Shown in pieces: positions 1-10,399 of a stretch of 64,000 bases of DNA; the stretch's first letter is position 1; each line of letters begins with the position of its first letter. A program made the position numbers and the translations under genes. Below the pieces are notes generated by a model. The model had not been told where the DNA came from and made no database searches. It saw nothing but the letters and a program-made list of their open reading frames with translations. Origin of the DNA: Aspidapion aeneum (lineage: Eukaryota; Arthropoda; Insecta; Coleoptera; Brentidae); contig OY755040.1 in NCBI GenBank assembly GCA_963576565.1, positions 83,656,821 through 83,720,820 on the forward strand, written 5' to 3'.

Positions 1-241
1 CGCTATGTGGCCACGTATCGGATAAAGCAAGGTTGATTAGATTTTTTTTTATGACCAATTTTCAATTGTAGGAATGTACATAACTAATTTGTTTATACAA
101 AGTTTTGAATTCAGTTAAAGTGTATTTCTTTCAAGGTACTAAATTATAAAAAGGTTGAAGTTATCTTAAAATAACACTTGGTAAATATTAATAAATATAT
201 TTCCTTTTTTAATATTTATTAAAAAACTTTATTTCAACTTA

Positions 242-1605
242 TTACCAAAAAAAGGTGGTGATCAAATAGCAGAAGAGTTTCCTAATCCACAACCCAATGT
301 CACCAGACAAATGAGCAGCCGTACGCACTTTGTAAAGTATTATTGGATTGTCCTGGCAATAGAATAAACAAATAATGCTGCAAACTGGCACATTTACTAC
401 GGCATCTAAATTATTGAAATCTTTGCAAGTCGCCCCACAAATAAAACACCTTTGACTAAACTTTGTATCCGTTAGAGAGTTGCATACTTTGCCGTCTACC
501 ATTGTAAGTTGAAAGACGTGTTCTATAATAAATGTACCGACTTCAGTATTGATAGTTGATTTTTCTAGCTCTTTCATTTTTTTTTTTCAAAATATTGGAC
601 CTCTTCTTTAGTAACTTCAGGAGTTTCCCGTGTAAACCTAATTCTCATTGGCCTGCAGTAACGAGGCGAAGATGGTGTAATATTTTGCCATACAACCCTT
701 CTTTGATTACGTATATTGCAAACAAGTTGCAAATAAACGAAAGAGCTCAGAAAAATACTTTCATCAGAGTCATTTTGATTTTCAAACTTTTGTTTGAATT
801 CTGCCTGTTGAGAACCATCACAGCCCCACTTGTATATAAGCTGCAAATTTTCTCTTTCTTCATGAGACAATCTTCCCAAGACTTCTAATAAAGTGCTACA
901 AATTTTTTCAACGGTGAGATCTAGAAGAGGCTGTAACTCTAACTCGATCAATGTTTCAGTTACTGTGTAATACTGTTTTTGAGGATAGCACTTTTGTTTT
1001 TCTCTTTGAGTTATCGTATAGCATGGATAGTAAGTAGAATTACTTTCTCTAACAATATTATACTGCCTTCGTGTAAAATCGCCTTCAACAAACATAGATA
1101 AAGCTTCAATAGGTGAAAATTTTTTATTTAGGTTTTCATTTTTTTTTAAAGCCGTCATACATTTTTTTGCTTTTTCTATATTGTTTAAGTCACTAGACAC
1201 TTCTTGTACAACTTTGGCTGCATCGGTATGACCAGATTTTCTTAAGGTCATTTGAGCTGCATATGACAGCTCTTCATAAGTATATTCACTCCTTAAAATT
1301 GTGTCTTGCGCCTTTTTCCTGGCTCACTAAGGTCAACAAAGGATTTTTCGGGTCTTCCTACCTTTGATATGTAGCATTTTGGGAAAGTCACTGTAGTTGT
1401 TAACCAATTTTGATTTTGAGCGAAAAGTTTGCTTTCGGTTCTTTTGGCCTCTGTCCATCGCTGATATTTATACTTAAATGTGTTGAAAACTGAACAGAAA
1501 TTTTTTGGTGCAGTTTGTTTGTTGAGGTAAATGGTTGAACAACATAGAAAACCGATCCTCATTTTTATCGCTTTCAAATTCTCTTATTTTTCTATGTAAG
1601 GCCAT
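242..1605 (-). pseudogene. Transib/RAG1-like DDE transposase, N-terminal part, frameshifted
   Basis: The reading frame starts at an ATG at 1605 (minus strand) and is broken at least three times: it moves to the frame open at 1577-1293, shifts again near 1310-1293 into the frame open to 574, and shifts in the poly-T tract at 578-588 into the frame open at 577-242. Visible motifs are KSGHTDAAKVV near the start of the central block, then WGCDGS, then RYCRPMRIRF, then a C-x2-C pair in RCFICGA. In Transib transposases and the RAG1 core, the first catalytic Asp sits in a C/D-D-G motif upstream of a C-P zinc-associated segment and a C-x2-C, in that order. The match is from family knowledge, not from a search. 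The C-terminal half with the remaining acidic residues is not found in bases 1-241, so the copy is truncated as well as frameshifted. It could instead be an uncharacterised arthropod repeat protein of the same fold. Confidence 0.5.
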
Positions 1606-2306
1606 TTTGGTAATTACCAAACTATCCGATGAGGACGCTAAAAAAAATAAATACTCCTAGATACTTTAATTTATTTAACTTTGAAAAACAAACTTATAGA
1701 ACTCCCCGTAAGACAAACCATAACATACCTAGGCATTTTTACCTTCCTAGCACGCGCAGCAATGGTTAGAGAAAGTATTGTTTTCAACGAAAAATTTTTT
1801 TTTGAGATAACGCCGAAAATGTGTCATTTGTGTGTATTTTGACCTATCCTACCAATAATCATGTCTGTCTGTGTGTGTGTATGTGTATGTACATGTGTGT
1901 ATTTTTTTTCTGTCCGTAACAGGATAGCTCCTAAACTGCTGAACAGATTTTCACAAAATTTTCAGGTAAAATAGTGTTCGGCATTCTTACGATCTGATTG
2001 GATTTTGGCCAAAATCCATTAATGCTAATGACAGTTTTTGACAATTAAAATTTTTTAAAAATGCTTTTTAACGGAGCATTGCATCAGTCTGCGGTATTCG
2101 GAATATAGTCGACCACATTTTGCTCAATAATTTGTGTTATAACCAAAAACTTTGTAGGAGCTTTAGTTTCCGAGATATTTACAATAACTCTTTTTAATGC
2201 TGATTATCATAGCTTCACTTGAAGTGTGCTAATAGGCTAGCTAGGAAGGTATCAGATCCGTCATGGATCCTTTTATTTTTATATATATAATAGACCCAAG
2301 GCCAGT
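1606..2306. other. Non-coding AT-rich stretch with short TG microsatellite
   Basis: No credible coding frame. A short (TG)n-type microsatellite lies at about 1864-1900. The rest looks like decayed repeat sequence. Confidence 0.5.
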
Positions 2307-2799
2307 ATAGGGTATCCTCCCTACGTCAGAATTATTTTTACATATATTTTTTTTCTATTGTAATCTAGTTTCAGGTTTTACTAGCTGCCACTTGTCAAAT
2401 GTGCACACCTATGGAAAGAGGCGGAACTAAAGTAGTCAAAATCAATTTTAAAAAAGATTACTTTTTCTTTTAAAAAAATATAACTTTCATAAAATTCGGG
2501 TCACTAGTTGTCGAGATATAAGCGTCTTCTTTTTGCAGAAATAAACGCTTGTAGCTCCCCAGCAAATTAACCGATTTTTATGAAAGTGACATTTGTTTAT
2601 AGAAAAGTTAATCTTCAATAAGTTTTCTTAATGAGGTTTTTACTTTGACCACTTTTGCCTGGGTATTCCTGCTCCCCCACTCGCCTGGGTAAATGCTGTG
2701 ATTTACAAGTGGCAAACAAGTAAAACCTAAAACTAGATTCCAACAGCAACAAAAAACATAAAGGTTGAAAATTTTCACGTAAAGGGGAGGATACCCTAT
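2307..2799. mobile_element. Inverted-repeat (foldback/MITE-like) element, about 493 bp
   Basis: Outer ends read TAGGGTATCCTCC on the left and GGAGGATACCCTA on the right. Similarity in inverted order continues inward for about 110 bases: the left block with CTAGTTTCAGGTTTTAC and GCCACTTG (about 2366-2398) matches the complement of 2705-2745. There is no coding capacity. The target duplication is not clear, so the superfamily is not assigned. Confidence 0.7.
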
Positions 2800-3850
2800 G
2801 CTCTATAACGTTCTACTTTGATGCAAAAAAAATACTATTTAGGGTTTTTTGAAAAAGTCAGACCAGCCAAGGGGCACAAAAGTGGCAAAATTTTATTATG
2901 ATTTCTTAAAGAAGAACCTTTGGCCCTAATTTTAACTTAATTCGAAATGGAGAAATGTGAGGAATTCTATAAGAAAATGTTTTCGATTTTTCTGATTTTT
3001 TTTGTAAAAAAAATGTTTGCTTAAGTTTCCAAGAACCATTACTAATTCCAGTAACAGTTTTTTTTTATTGGCGAATTTGGTAGTAGGTAATACTTACCTT
3101 GGTCATCACAATCCATGTTTGGAAATTTTAAAAATATTTAAACCTTTAAATCTATAATTTTGTTTCTTAAAGTCACTTGATATAATTTTCACTTAGGGTA
3201 TCACATGACTAAAATTATACTAAAATTCCATGCGCTCTCCAGCGAAAACAACAAACCAAGGGAATACAAAAAACATATCAATAAATAGCCTTATCATTTC
3301 TCTGTTTTTGTATTAATTTGACTTTGCAAAAAACCTAATATAAAAAATTCGACTTCTAAGCAGGTTTCAATGCAAAATACCCGTGTGTGCGACGTGGTGA
3401 CTTTTGTCAAAAACTGTGAGATAACCTAAAAATGTTGTTTTGGTGACGTGTGGGTTTTGTTTTTATTTTAAGTTTTCTCCCTGTTTGTTTCGTAAATGTG
3501 GGAGTATATTTTTGACCTCTATTTTAGGCCTTTCTATGTCTATTGTCTAAACTCCACCATTAAATCTTTTTGGGCTAAATAATTTTTTTACAAATTATTT
3601 TATCTTTTTTATATATTAGTTTTTAAAAAAACTGCTTATTCAAAAAGTACTATTAGAAAAAATAAAAACAATTTTCTTTTATTTTTTTTTGTGGTCCACA
3701 CACTGGTTAGGATATGTTTGCGATCAATTGACCGCGGTTAGGTTTAACACAGATTTTGATATCCCAACATGAGGACAGGGCTGCCGTGCATAAGCCGTTA
3801 ACATTTGGATATATTGGTGCCGTGTTAATCACAACATTATTCTACATCAA
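2800..3850. other. Non-coding AT-rich stretch
   Basis: I see no gene, array or clear inverted repeat here. Poly-A and poly-T tracts are common. Confidence 0.4.
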
Positions 3851-4646
3851 TCGAGATTAAACATAGTCTCGGCCAATTGGCTACTATAATTCATGCCGAA
3901 CTCGTAGCCATTGAACTGTGTGCCCGGTGGATTACTGATCACGAATGGACCAACAGGACAATAAAAATCTTCTCCGACAGTCAAGCAGCCTTAAGAGCGC
4001 TTGATTCCTATACGGTCTCATCGAGAACCGTGAGGAGCTGTAAAGATTCGCTGAATGCGCTTGGTAGCGCTAACAATGTATCATTAGTATGGATACCAGG
4101 GCATTCTGGGCACGAGGGAAATGAGGCCGCAGACCTAGCAGCGAGGGAAGCGGCATCTGCCGAGGTTTTCGGCCCCGAGCCAGCCCTGGGGATATCATAC
4201 AATGCTGCTAAATCAACCATATTAAAATGGATGGATTAAAGGACCTTGTAGAAACAGAGCCAGGAACATTATTGGACTTACCAGACAGGAGATACGTATA
4301 GTGACTGGTCTTTATACGGGTCACTGTCGACTGAGAGTGCCCATGCACAGAATGGGACTAACAGAAGAGACCGAATGTAGACTCTGTATGGAGGATGACG
4401 AAACAGTCAGACATGTACTGTGTGAATGTCCGGCTATTGCACGTTTTCGTCAGAATACTTTCGGTAAACCTCAGATCGACTCAGAAGATCTGAACAGTGT
4501 CTCACCCAAACTGATAGCCGGCCTTTTTGGAGGATTAGGCATACAGTGGTGAGAAACCACTCAAAAGTGAGCCACAATAGACCCACTGGTGGTCGCAGTG
4601 GAAGGGCTGCAAGGCCCACTCGCATATGAATCATCATCAACATCAA
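3850..4646 (+). pseudogene. 3' end of an R1/I-like non-LTR retrotransposon: RNase H plus C-terminal zinc-knuckle region
   Basis: From about 3850 the frame reads into LGQLATIIHAELVAIELCA, then FSDSQAAL and VWIPGHSGHEGNEAADLAA, the catalytic-region motifs of a retroelement RNase H (acidic residues in HAE, SDS and the EAAD block). The frame stops at 4239. A different frame, open from about 4270 to 4552, carries RLCMEDDETVRHVLCECP, the C-x2-C...H-x4-C knuckle found after RNase H in the ORF2 of R1/I-type LINEs, so there is a frameshift between about 4235 and 4270. The stop at 4552 is followed by a short 3' UTR with an ATCATCATCAACATCAA tail near 4627-4646. No endonuclease or reverse transcriptase is present upstream, so the copy is 5'-truncated. 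Confidence 0.75.
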
Positions 4647-5255
4647 TTTTTATAAGCAAATCTTCTTTAGCTTTTGTGGTTTTCAAAAAACAAATAACTT
4701 ATTATTATCAAGGACAAGGAGCATCGTTTATTTATTATTGTCCGGGTTTTTGATCAAAACGAGAAAAATTTTACAGGTTTACAGGTAGTTAACGGCATTC
4801 TAGCTTAAGGACGGCAGAGGTATGATTAAAGAAAAAATAAGTTATATTTAAATAAAATCTAAACAAAATAGACAAATTGACCTTTATCCAAATTTATATA
4901 ACTCATTTTTCACAATGTCCACAAATAAAAAATCAAGAGAAGAAAAATTACTTCCCTTCAGCCACATAACTCTATTTGGCTAATTGTCTGTCAATTTTTT
5001 TATATTTTTATTGGTCAAAATTGTCACGTACTTACTTACTTATCACTTTTCACATATTCCTTAAACCAAGAATACTTATGCAATACGGTGAGAAACAAGG
5101 GAGTTCTCACTCGTGGTCACTCCCCGGGGAGTGCTCGCTCGGGAGATTTCAAGAATACTGACACCGGTGATAAGTTGCCAAAATGTCACACACATGTTTA
5201 AGATATCCCGCAAAATAACGAAAACGAGTTAGTTTTTACCTTACTATCATCTCTA
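4647..5255. other. Non-coding AT-rich stretch
   Basis: Nothing recognisable apart from homopolymer tracts and a small GC-richer patch near 5095-5160. Confidence 0.4.
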
Positions 5256-5357
5256 AACCTTTAAGGGAAATTTATTAACCCTTAATAGGATCCTATTAAC
5301 CTTTAATGGGAATCTTTTTTCCTTTAATATGAATCTATTAACCCGTAATAGGAATTT
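5256..5357. repeat. Minisatellite, left part (about 22-bp unit)
   Basis: Degenerate tandem units of the form GGAATCTATTAACCTTTAAT run up to 5357 and resume at 6524. The array is split by the RTE-like insertion. Confidence 0.8.
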
Positions 5358-6533
5358 CGATCGACTTCAGATCATCTCTTTTGTATAACCCAAGTTATTG
5401 AAAAGAAAATGGCATACGGACAAGAGCTCCATCTGCTTTACGTAGATTTGCAGAAGGCATATGATAGTATACCACTAAATCTACTTTGGAAAGCGTTGGA
5501 AAAGACAAACATAAGCGTACAACTAATTAAGGCCATCAAAGAGTTATACCGCAATAGTAAGGCAAAAGTTAAAATAAAAGCAAAACTAACCAAAGGCTTT
5601 CAAGTAAATAAAGGTCTTAAACAAGGTTGCTGTATCTCGCCTACGCTCTTCAAGATATATTTGGAACAGGTCCTTAAAGTCTGGAAGAGAAAATGCCAAA
5701 ACATGGGAATTCCGTTGAATGAAACCACCTTGTATACTTTATGTTTCGCCGATGATCAGATAGTGGTGGCTCAGGATTATGACGACCTCGAATATATGAC
5801 ACGAAAACTAATAGAAGAGTACAATAAGTGGGGACTAGAGGTTAATATCAATAAGACAGAGTATATGTGTATTGGTGGAACGAAACAGGATCTAATCTTA
5901 AATACTGGGCAGCGAATTCAGTCCTGTGATGAGTATAAATACTTGGGTCTAAAAATTACAGCTGACGGAACACTAGACAAAGCTATAAAAGATAGAAACG
6001 TACAAGGAAGAAAAGCAATAACTTTATTAAATGGAATAATTTGGGACCAAAGTATATCAAAACATAACAAAAAGCTTATATATAACACCATTGTAAAAAG
6101 TATTATTACATACGGCTCAGAAGTATGGCCAATCAAAGATAGAACAGAAAAAATGCTTTCCGCTACGGAGATGGACTATTGGAGAAGAGCAGCAGGGAAA
6201 TCAAAAAGAGAAAGAGTTACCAATCAAAGAATAAGAGAAATTATGACAGTGGGTGAACGTACTCTAGTGGATGATATAAGAACAAAACAACTGGTGTGGT
6301 ACGGACATGTACAAAGAATGGATGATGGAAGACTGCCTAAACAAATATTACAATGGAAACCAACTGGCCGAAGAAAACGAGGAAGACCAAGGAGAAGCTG
6401 GAGAGAAGGAATAGATAGTGAAATAAGAATAAGAGGCCTAGATGATGAATTATGGGCAAACAGAAACGAGTGGAGATTGGGTATCGGAAGACGTAGAACG
6501 TTGTGAAACCGATAAATATATATATAGGAATTT
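5348..6533 (+). mobile_element. 5'-truncated RTE-like non-LTR retrotransposon with 10-bp TSD
   Basis: The insertion occupies 5358-6523. It is flanked by the direct repeat ATAGGAATTT at 5348-5357 and 6524-6533, and both flanks are units of the same minisatellite. The 3' end is a very short UTR (17 bases after the stop) ending in an AT-rich simple tail (TAAATATATAT). A short 3' UTR and simple-sequence tail are typical of RTE-type LINEs. The 5' end falls inside the reverse-transcriptase domain, as expected for incomplete reverse transcription. Confidence 0.85.
5358..6506 (+). CDS. Reverse transcriptase fragment with C-terminal domain, uninterrupted frame
   Basis: The frame is open from the first base of the insertion. 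The first ATG is at 5409, but homology begins upstream of it, so that ATG is not the original start. Motif A is in YVDLQKAYDSI, motif B in GLKQGCCISPTLF, and motif C in LCFADD, followed by a thumb region and the C-terminal GHVQRMDD...GRRKRGRPRRSW segment seen in insect endonuclease-reverse transcriptases of RTE type. The apurinic endonuclease half and the RT fingers are missing. The frame has no stops or frameshifts over 383 codons, which suggests a young dead-on-arrival copy. It would encode a product only as a truncated fragment. Confidence 0.85.
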   Translation, partial: RSTSDHLFCITQVIEKKMAYGQELHLLYVDLQKAYDSIPLNLLWKALEKTNISVQLIKAIKELYRNSKAKVKIKAKLTKGFQVNKGLKQGCCISPTLFKIYLEQVLKVWKRKCQNMGIPLNETTLYTLCFADDQIVVAQDYDDLEYMTRKLIEEYNKWGLEVNINKTEYMCIGGTKQDLILNTGQRIQSCDEYKYLGLKITADGTLDKAIKDRNVQGRKAITLLNGIIWDQSISKHNKKLIYNTIVKSIITYGSEVWPIKDRTEKMLSATEMDYWRRAAGKSKRERVTNQRIREIMTVGERTLVDDIRTKQLVWYGHVQRMDDGRLPKQILQWKPTGRRKRGRPRRSWREGIDSEIRIRGLDDELWANRNEWRLGIGRRRTL

Positions 6534-6705
6534 ATTAACATTTAATATGATTTTATTAACCATTAATAGGAATATATTTACCTTTAAAAGGAATCTATTA
6601 ATACTTAATATAAATATGTTAACGGTTGATCGGTATATGTTACCCGTCAATAGGAATCTATTAACCTTTAATAGAAATAAATTAATCCTTAAAGCAAAAA
6701 TTTTT
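6524..6705. repeat. Minisatellite, right part (about 22-bp unit)
   Basis: Continues the units of 5256-5357, such as AATAGGAATCTATTAACC, with more divergence toward the right edge. Confidence 0.8.
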
Positions 6706-7169
6706 ATCCCTAACGAAAAAAGTATTTGTTATAAATAATAAATATATAACAACTACTAACTCATCCATCAAACAACGCAACTACTAATAAACAAAATTTA
6801 TTAGGAAAATCCTTTAGCAGCAAATAGAAAGGTTGTTAAGGGTTAATAGTTACTCAGTTAATAATTTGATCGCTTGTGTTTATATAGTTACTTATTTAGC
6901 ACAGATAGATACTTCTTTTGCCACAAATATATTAAAGTTAAATGAATTAATGACAAATAGAAAATTAACTTAGGGCCCAAGTTAGTTCAAGCCAAATAGG
7001 TAGATCGGCCTATGGTAAGTGAGTTCTGTTTTTAGGATAAGCAGAAACTTCACTTACCACTAGTGTTCCTACTTGGCCATGTTTTCTTAGTGTTTTTCGG
7101 GTGAGAGTTTCAAGAATACGATTGGGGGAGAAACGCCCACTTTCGCCCGAATTTCGAGGGGTTCTCACT
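6706..7169. other. Non-coding stretch
   Basis: AT-rich, with no gene seen. The last part (about 7080-7169, including GAGAGTTTC and GAGAGAGAG) leads into the satellite that follows. Confidence 0.4.
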
Positions 7170-7773
7170 TCGGGAGAGAGAGAGAAATGAGAAATAGTTT
7201 GAGTTTGTTCCCAAATTAAATTCTATGTGTCGGTTTGCAATCACCTAACCTTTTCTGGTGACGACGTTAATGAAGACGAAAGGTTAGAAAATTACTTTGA
7301 CATGGTTTAAAACAGTGTGGAAGTGAAAAGGGCTATTGGTAAGTCCTAAAATCAAATCTTAAATAAAGTGGGGTTAAAAATCGGCTGGTGGTCTCAAAAA
7401 AATTGACACCGTTCTTTTTCTATGGTTGGTCTAGGGAGAGAGAAACGAGAGATAGTTTGGAGTGTATCCAGAAATTAAATTCTATGTGTCGGTTTGTAAT
7501 CACGTGATCTTTTCTGGTGGTGACGCCAATGAAGTTTTTTGTTTCTACATATGTTGGTAAAAATTACTTTGAAATAATTAGAAAAAATATGAAAAGGGTT
7601 TTATTGACCTAAAATCAAATCTTAAATGAAGTAGGGTCAAAAATTGGATGGTGTTCTGGGTAGAGAAAACCGAGAGATAGCTTAAAGTGTGTTCAATCAC
7701 GTGACCTTTTCTGGTAATGACATCAATTAAAATAAATGACTTTGAAATGGTTTAAAACATTGTGGAAAGAATA

Positions 7774-8607
7774 GGGACCTATTGCAAAGAGCCAGGCACA
7801 AATTGTGCCGGGCACTATATTGACAGTTTCGCATTACAAACTGACAGTTGATCTTTCAAAATTGACATACCAAAGTCGAATTTATAAATCCCAGGGGCGG
7901 CTAGTGCATAAGGGCTGCAGAGCTGCAGAACCCCCAAAATTTTCACATTATTTGACTATTTTTCAGCCGCTGCTATTTTTCTAATATAATTATTTTATTT
8001 CTAAAATTATTGGAATAGCAGTATATTTTCGATCCGGTGTTGGTATAGTAGGCCTTTAAATCGCGTACGTGTGTTGAGTATGACGCCGCGCGCCGTCGTC
8101 GAAGGTCGCATTTCACAGTCGGTCAAATGAAGTTATTGGCAGTGTTGCGCTGCTAAATTGCAACACAACGTAGCTGGGCTCGGCTAGGAACCTCTTCCTT
8201 CGCCCCGCACCGCACTTGCTCTTGGATTTAGATAGCGAAATCTAGGCAAAAATAGAGCTGCAAAACTTGCAATTCCAGTACAATTCCGGGCGGGCGGGCT
8301 TAGCGTTGCGTATTTGCGGGCGCATTTATTTATTTAGAAGACGTCAAACGCATGAGCGGGATATTATGGTCGTGTTTGTTGTTTGTTTTTGTATAATTGT
8401 GTCGGCAGAACTCACAAACTTTACTGTCACGAGCCGCCACTGATAAATTCCGTCGTTTATTTTCCATTAGTAGTGGCGTCACTATTAAATTCGGCTTGTA
8501 TAATACACAAAGGCCTAATTTTGAAAGAACCCAGCTGTTCTTATAATAAAAAACTATCAATATAGTGACCGGCACAATTTGTGCCTGGTACTATTGCAAT
8601 AGGTTCC
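7774..8607. mobile_element. TA-TSD MITE, copy 1 (834 bp, with a nested hAT-like MITE)
   Basis: Terminal inverted repeats of about 65 bases start GGGACCTATTGCAA and end TTGCAATAGGTTCC. The subterminal AGGCACAAATTGTGCC is itself a palindromic block. The element is flanked by TA at 7772-7773 and 8608-8609. A second copy at 27905-28178 shares the ends and interior but lacks the 551-bp nested insert. TA target duplication and terminal structure suggest a Tc1/mariner-type non-autonomous element. Confidence 0.85.
7892..8442. mobile_element. hAT-like MITE nested inside the TA MITE
   Basis: Left end CAGGGGCGGCTAGTG pairs with right end CACGAGCCGCCACTG. The 8-bp flanks are ATAAATCC (7884-7891) and ATAAATTC (8443-8450), a 7/8 match. 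The interior is GC-richer than its surroundings and has no transposase frame. The corresponding position in the other TA MITE copy is uninterrupted. Confidence 0.75.
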
Positions 8608-8754
8608 TAATTATTAGAAAGTCCTAACATAAATCTTAAAGGAAGTAGGGTTAAAAATGGACTGGTAGTCTAGGGGGAGAGAACCAAGAGATAGTTTGGA
8701 GTGTATTCAGGAATTAAATTCTATGTGTCGGTTCGTCATCACGTGACCTTTTCT

Positions 8755-8933
8755 GTTTTTGTCTTTTTTTATATTGGGCTTTCCATCCAGTCAGGATCAA
8801 TTGCCCAGTTTCGCACAGTTTTAGCAAAGTTAAAGCATTTTCAAAACAATTGCAAGCATCCAAGTACCTAGCCAGGATTCGAACCCGCACTGCCCGGATG
8901 TAAAGCAAATGTGGCTACCACTACACTACGGAC
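8755..8933 (-). mobile_element. tRNA-derived SINE (tRNA-Val-like head)
   Basis: Read on the minus strand, it begins GTCCGTAGTGTAGTGGTAGC (A box), passes CTTTACAT in the anticodon-loop position and contains GGGTTCGAATCC (B box). It then runs into unrelated sequence and ends in an A-rich tail (AAAAAAAGACAAAAA). The head resembles tRNA-Val(UAC), but the arms do not close as a functional tRNA, so this is a SINE and not a tRNA gene. It interrupts a satellite unit between CCTTTTCTG and GGTGATGAC. Confidence 0.8.
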
Positions 8934-9170
8934 AACGACTGGTGATGACGCTATGAAAGGTAAAAGGTTCGTCGCTTCTATATTTCTTGGTAAAAAATTA
9001 CTTTGACAAGGTTAGAAAAAAACGTGGAAAGGGTTCTTTGTAAGTCCTGAAATCAAATATTATATAAACTAAAGTGTGTGGTCTAAGCGAAGAGAAATGT
9101 GAAGGCAATAAAAGGTGAAAGGTTTTTTGTTTCTATATTCTCGGGTGACAAATATATTTTACAAGGTAAG

Positions 9171-9427
9171 ATACAATGGCGGTAGTTTTTCTCTATCTCC
9201 CCTGGAAGAACCTTAAGCCCCCCGAAAGTACCCAAATTGCATGACCCTGTACTTACCCTAAAACTAATTGCGCCATTGCAGTTTACATCGAAGGCCTTGA
9301 ACACGTAGTGAGCATATAGGGTAGCATCTGTAATTAAAATTCTTAATTAATTTTTTATACGACTGTTTTGTAAAAGGGGGTTTTGCGCACCGAGAACACG
9401 ATCTGAAAATGGCATTTTGCGCACGCT
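9171..9427. other. Non-coding stretch
   Basis: No gene seen. Several GCGCACG/TGCGCA words begin near 9390. Confidence 0.35.
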
Positions 9428-9449
9428 GTGTGCAAAACGTTTTGCACAC
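9428..9449. repeat. 22-bp perfect palindrome
   Basis: GTGTGCAAAAC is followed at once by its complement. Nearby bases repeat GCGCACGC and TTTTGC words. Confidence 0.85.
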
Positions 9450-9716
9450 GCTTATGTCATTTTTGCGCACGCCTATGTCATTTCTGCATACGGGTCTCCC
9501 GTCATTGTGATTTTTGTTGTTGTCACCCATCAATATAAGTTGGCTTAGTTCCGTAGCAACCGTCACTGCTCGTATGTTTTGTTGATTAGATACGTCAAAA
9601 AATTGTTGAATTTTTAAAGTTTTGTTGTAAAAATGTCGAAAATAAAAACAAGTGAAATTAAAATTTGATTTTTCTTTCTTTATTAGCAGTCGTACAAAAA
9701 ATATTGTAAAAAACTC

Positions 9717-9817
9717 GTTTGAAAACCTGTTTGCACACTCCCTCGACTTGTAGACCTCGCCTTCGGCTCGGTCTACCAAACTGTCTCGATCGTGTGCATA
9801 GAGTCGTTTTCAAACCT
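9717..9817. repeat. Hairpin-forming inverted repeat of about 100 bp
   Basis: Outer arms GTTTGAAAAC (left) and GTTTTCAAAC (right) enclose TTGCACAC/GTGTGCAT. An inner near-complementary stem TAGACCTCGCC / GGCTCGGTCTA has a TTC loop. Coding potential is nil. It is probably a terminus or whole of a small foldback element. Confidence 0.65.
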
Positions 9818-10039
9818 TGTTGTTTAAATAACTATTTAATGCTGGTCCCGGGAATATCCATCGGTAAGTGTGAAAATAATTTATTATAATATTATTACAG
9901 TGCAGCATATGGCAAACTTTAATTAATATTATTATTATTAATTTGATGTACAAGATTTAGTCTAAACTCAAAAACGAAAGTCAGTTGTTATGTTTGAAAA
10001 TATTGAAAAAGAATATCTAAAATGCCAAATTATGTCATT

Positions 10040-10115
10040 TAAAAAAATGCAAATGGCACAATTCGCCGCGGATGATTTGCGCTAGTCGATTCGCCGCGGG
10101 CACAATTCGCCGTGC
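10040..10115. repeat. GC-rich AATTCGCCGCGG block
   Basis: ATTCGCCG(C/T)G occurs three times within about 60 bases (near 10059, 10089 and 10109) in an otherwise AT-rich region. The same GACAATTCGCCGCG word recurs near 39699 and, more diverged, near 56270-56300. Confidence 0.6.
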
Positions 10116-10399
10116 GAATTTTTGTTTAATTTTTATTTTAATGTTTCGTGTGTAGTCTTACTCTAAGGTAGTATCTGAGGGTACGGCAGTGCCTCGCCAA
10201 GTTCGCGCGCCGTAACCATCTTTTCTGGAAACATTTCAGCCAATATTTGACCTACCTAAAACTCTACTTTGGAATGAGCTACGAAACTCAAACATTGCAC
10301 AGTCATAGATCTCCATGAAGTTAACAACCCCTCCAAGTTTCATGGAATTCCATAAAATAGTAAAGTAGTTACGAAATTTCAAAAAACGTCGAAATTGCC

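Larger units (their letters stand above)
7170..9170. repeat. Divergent satellite with units of roughly 190-260 bp, twice interrupted
   Basis: A block containing GAGAGAGAAACGAGAGATAG, then AAATTCTATGTGTCGGTTTG, then CACGTGACCTTTTCTGGTGA, then AAATTACTTTGA and AAGTCCTAAAATCAAATCTT recurs starting near 7175, 7437, 7662 and 8683. A partial last unit runs to about 9170. Units differ in length and by many substitutions. A TA-flanked MITE (7774-8607) and a SINE (8755-8933) sit inside. Confidence 0.8.

Noticed and set aside
8714..8908. Possible small protein on the minus strand
   Set aside because: Lies within the SINE; the frame runs through the tRNA-like head.
8870..8933. tRNA gene
   Set aside because: A and B boxes are present but the acceptor and anticodon stems do not pair well and an A-tailed body follows, so a SINE explains it better.
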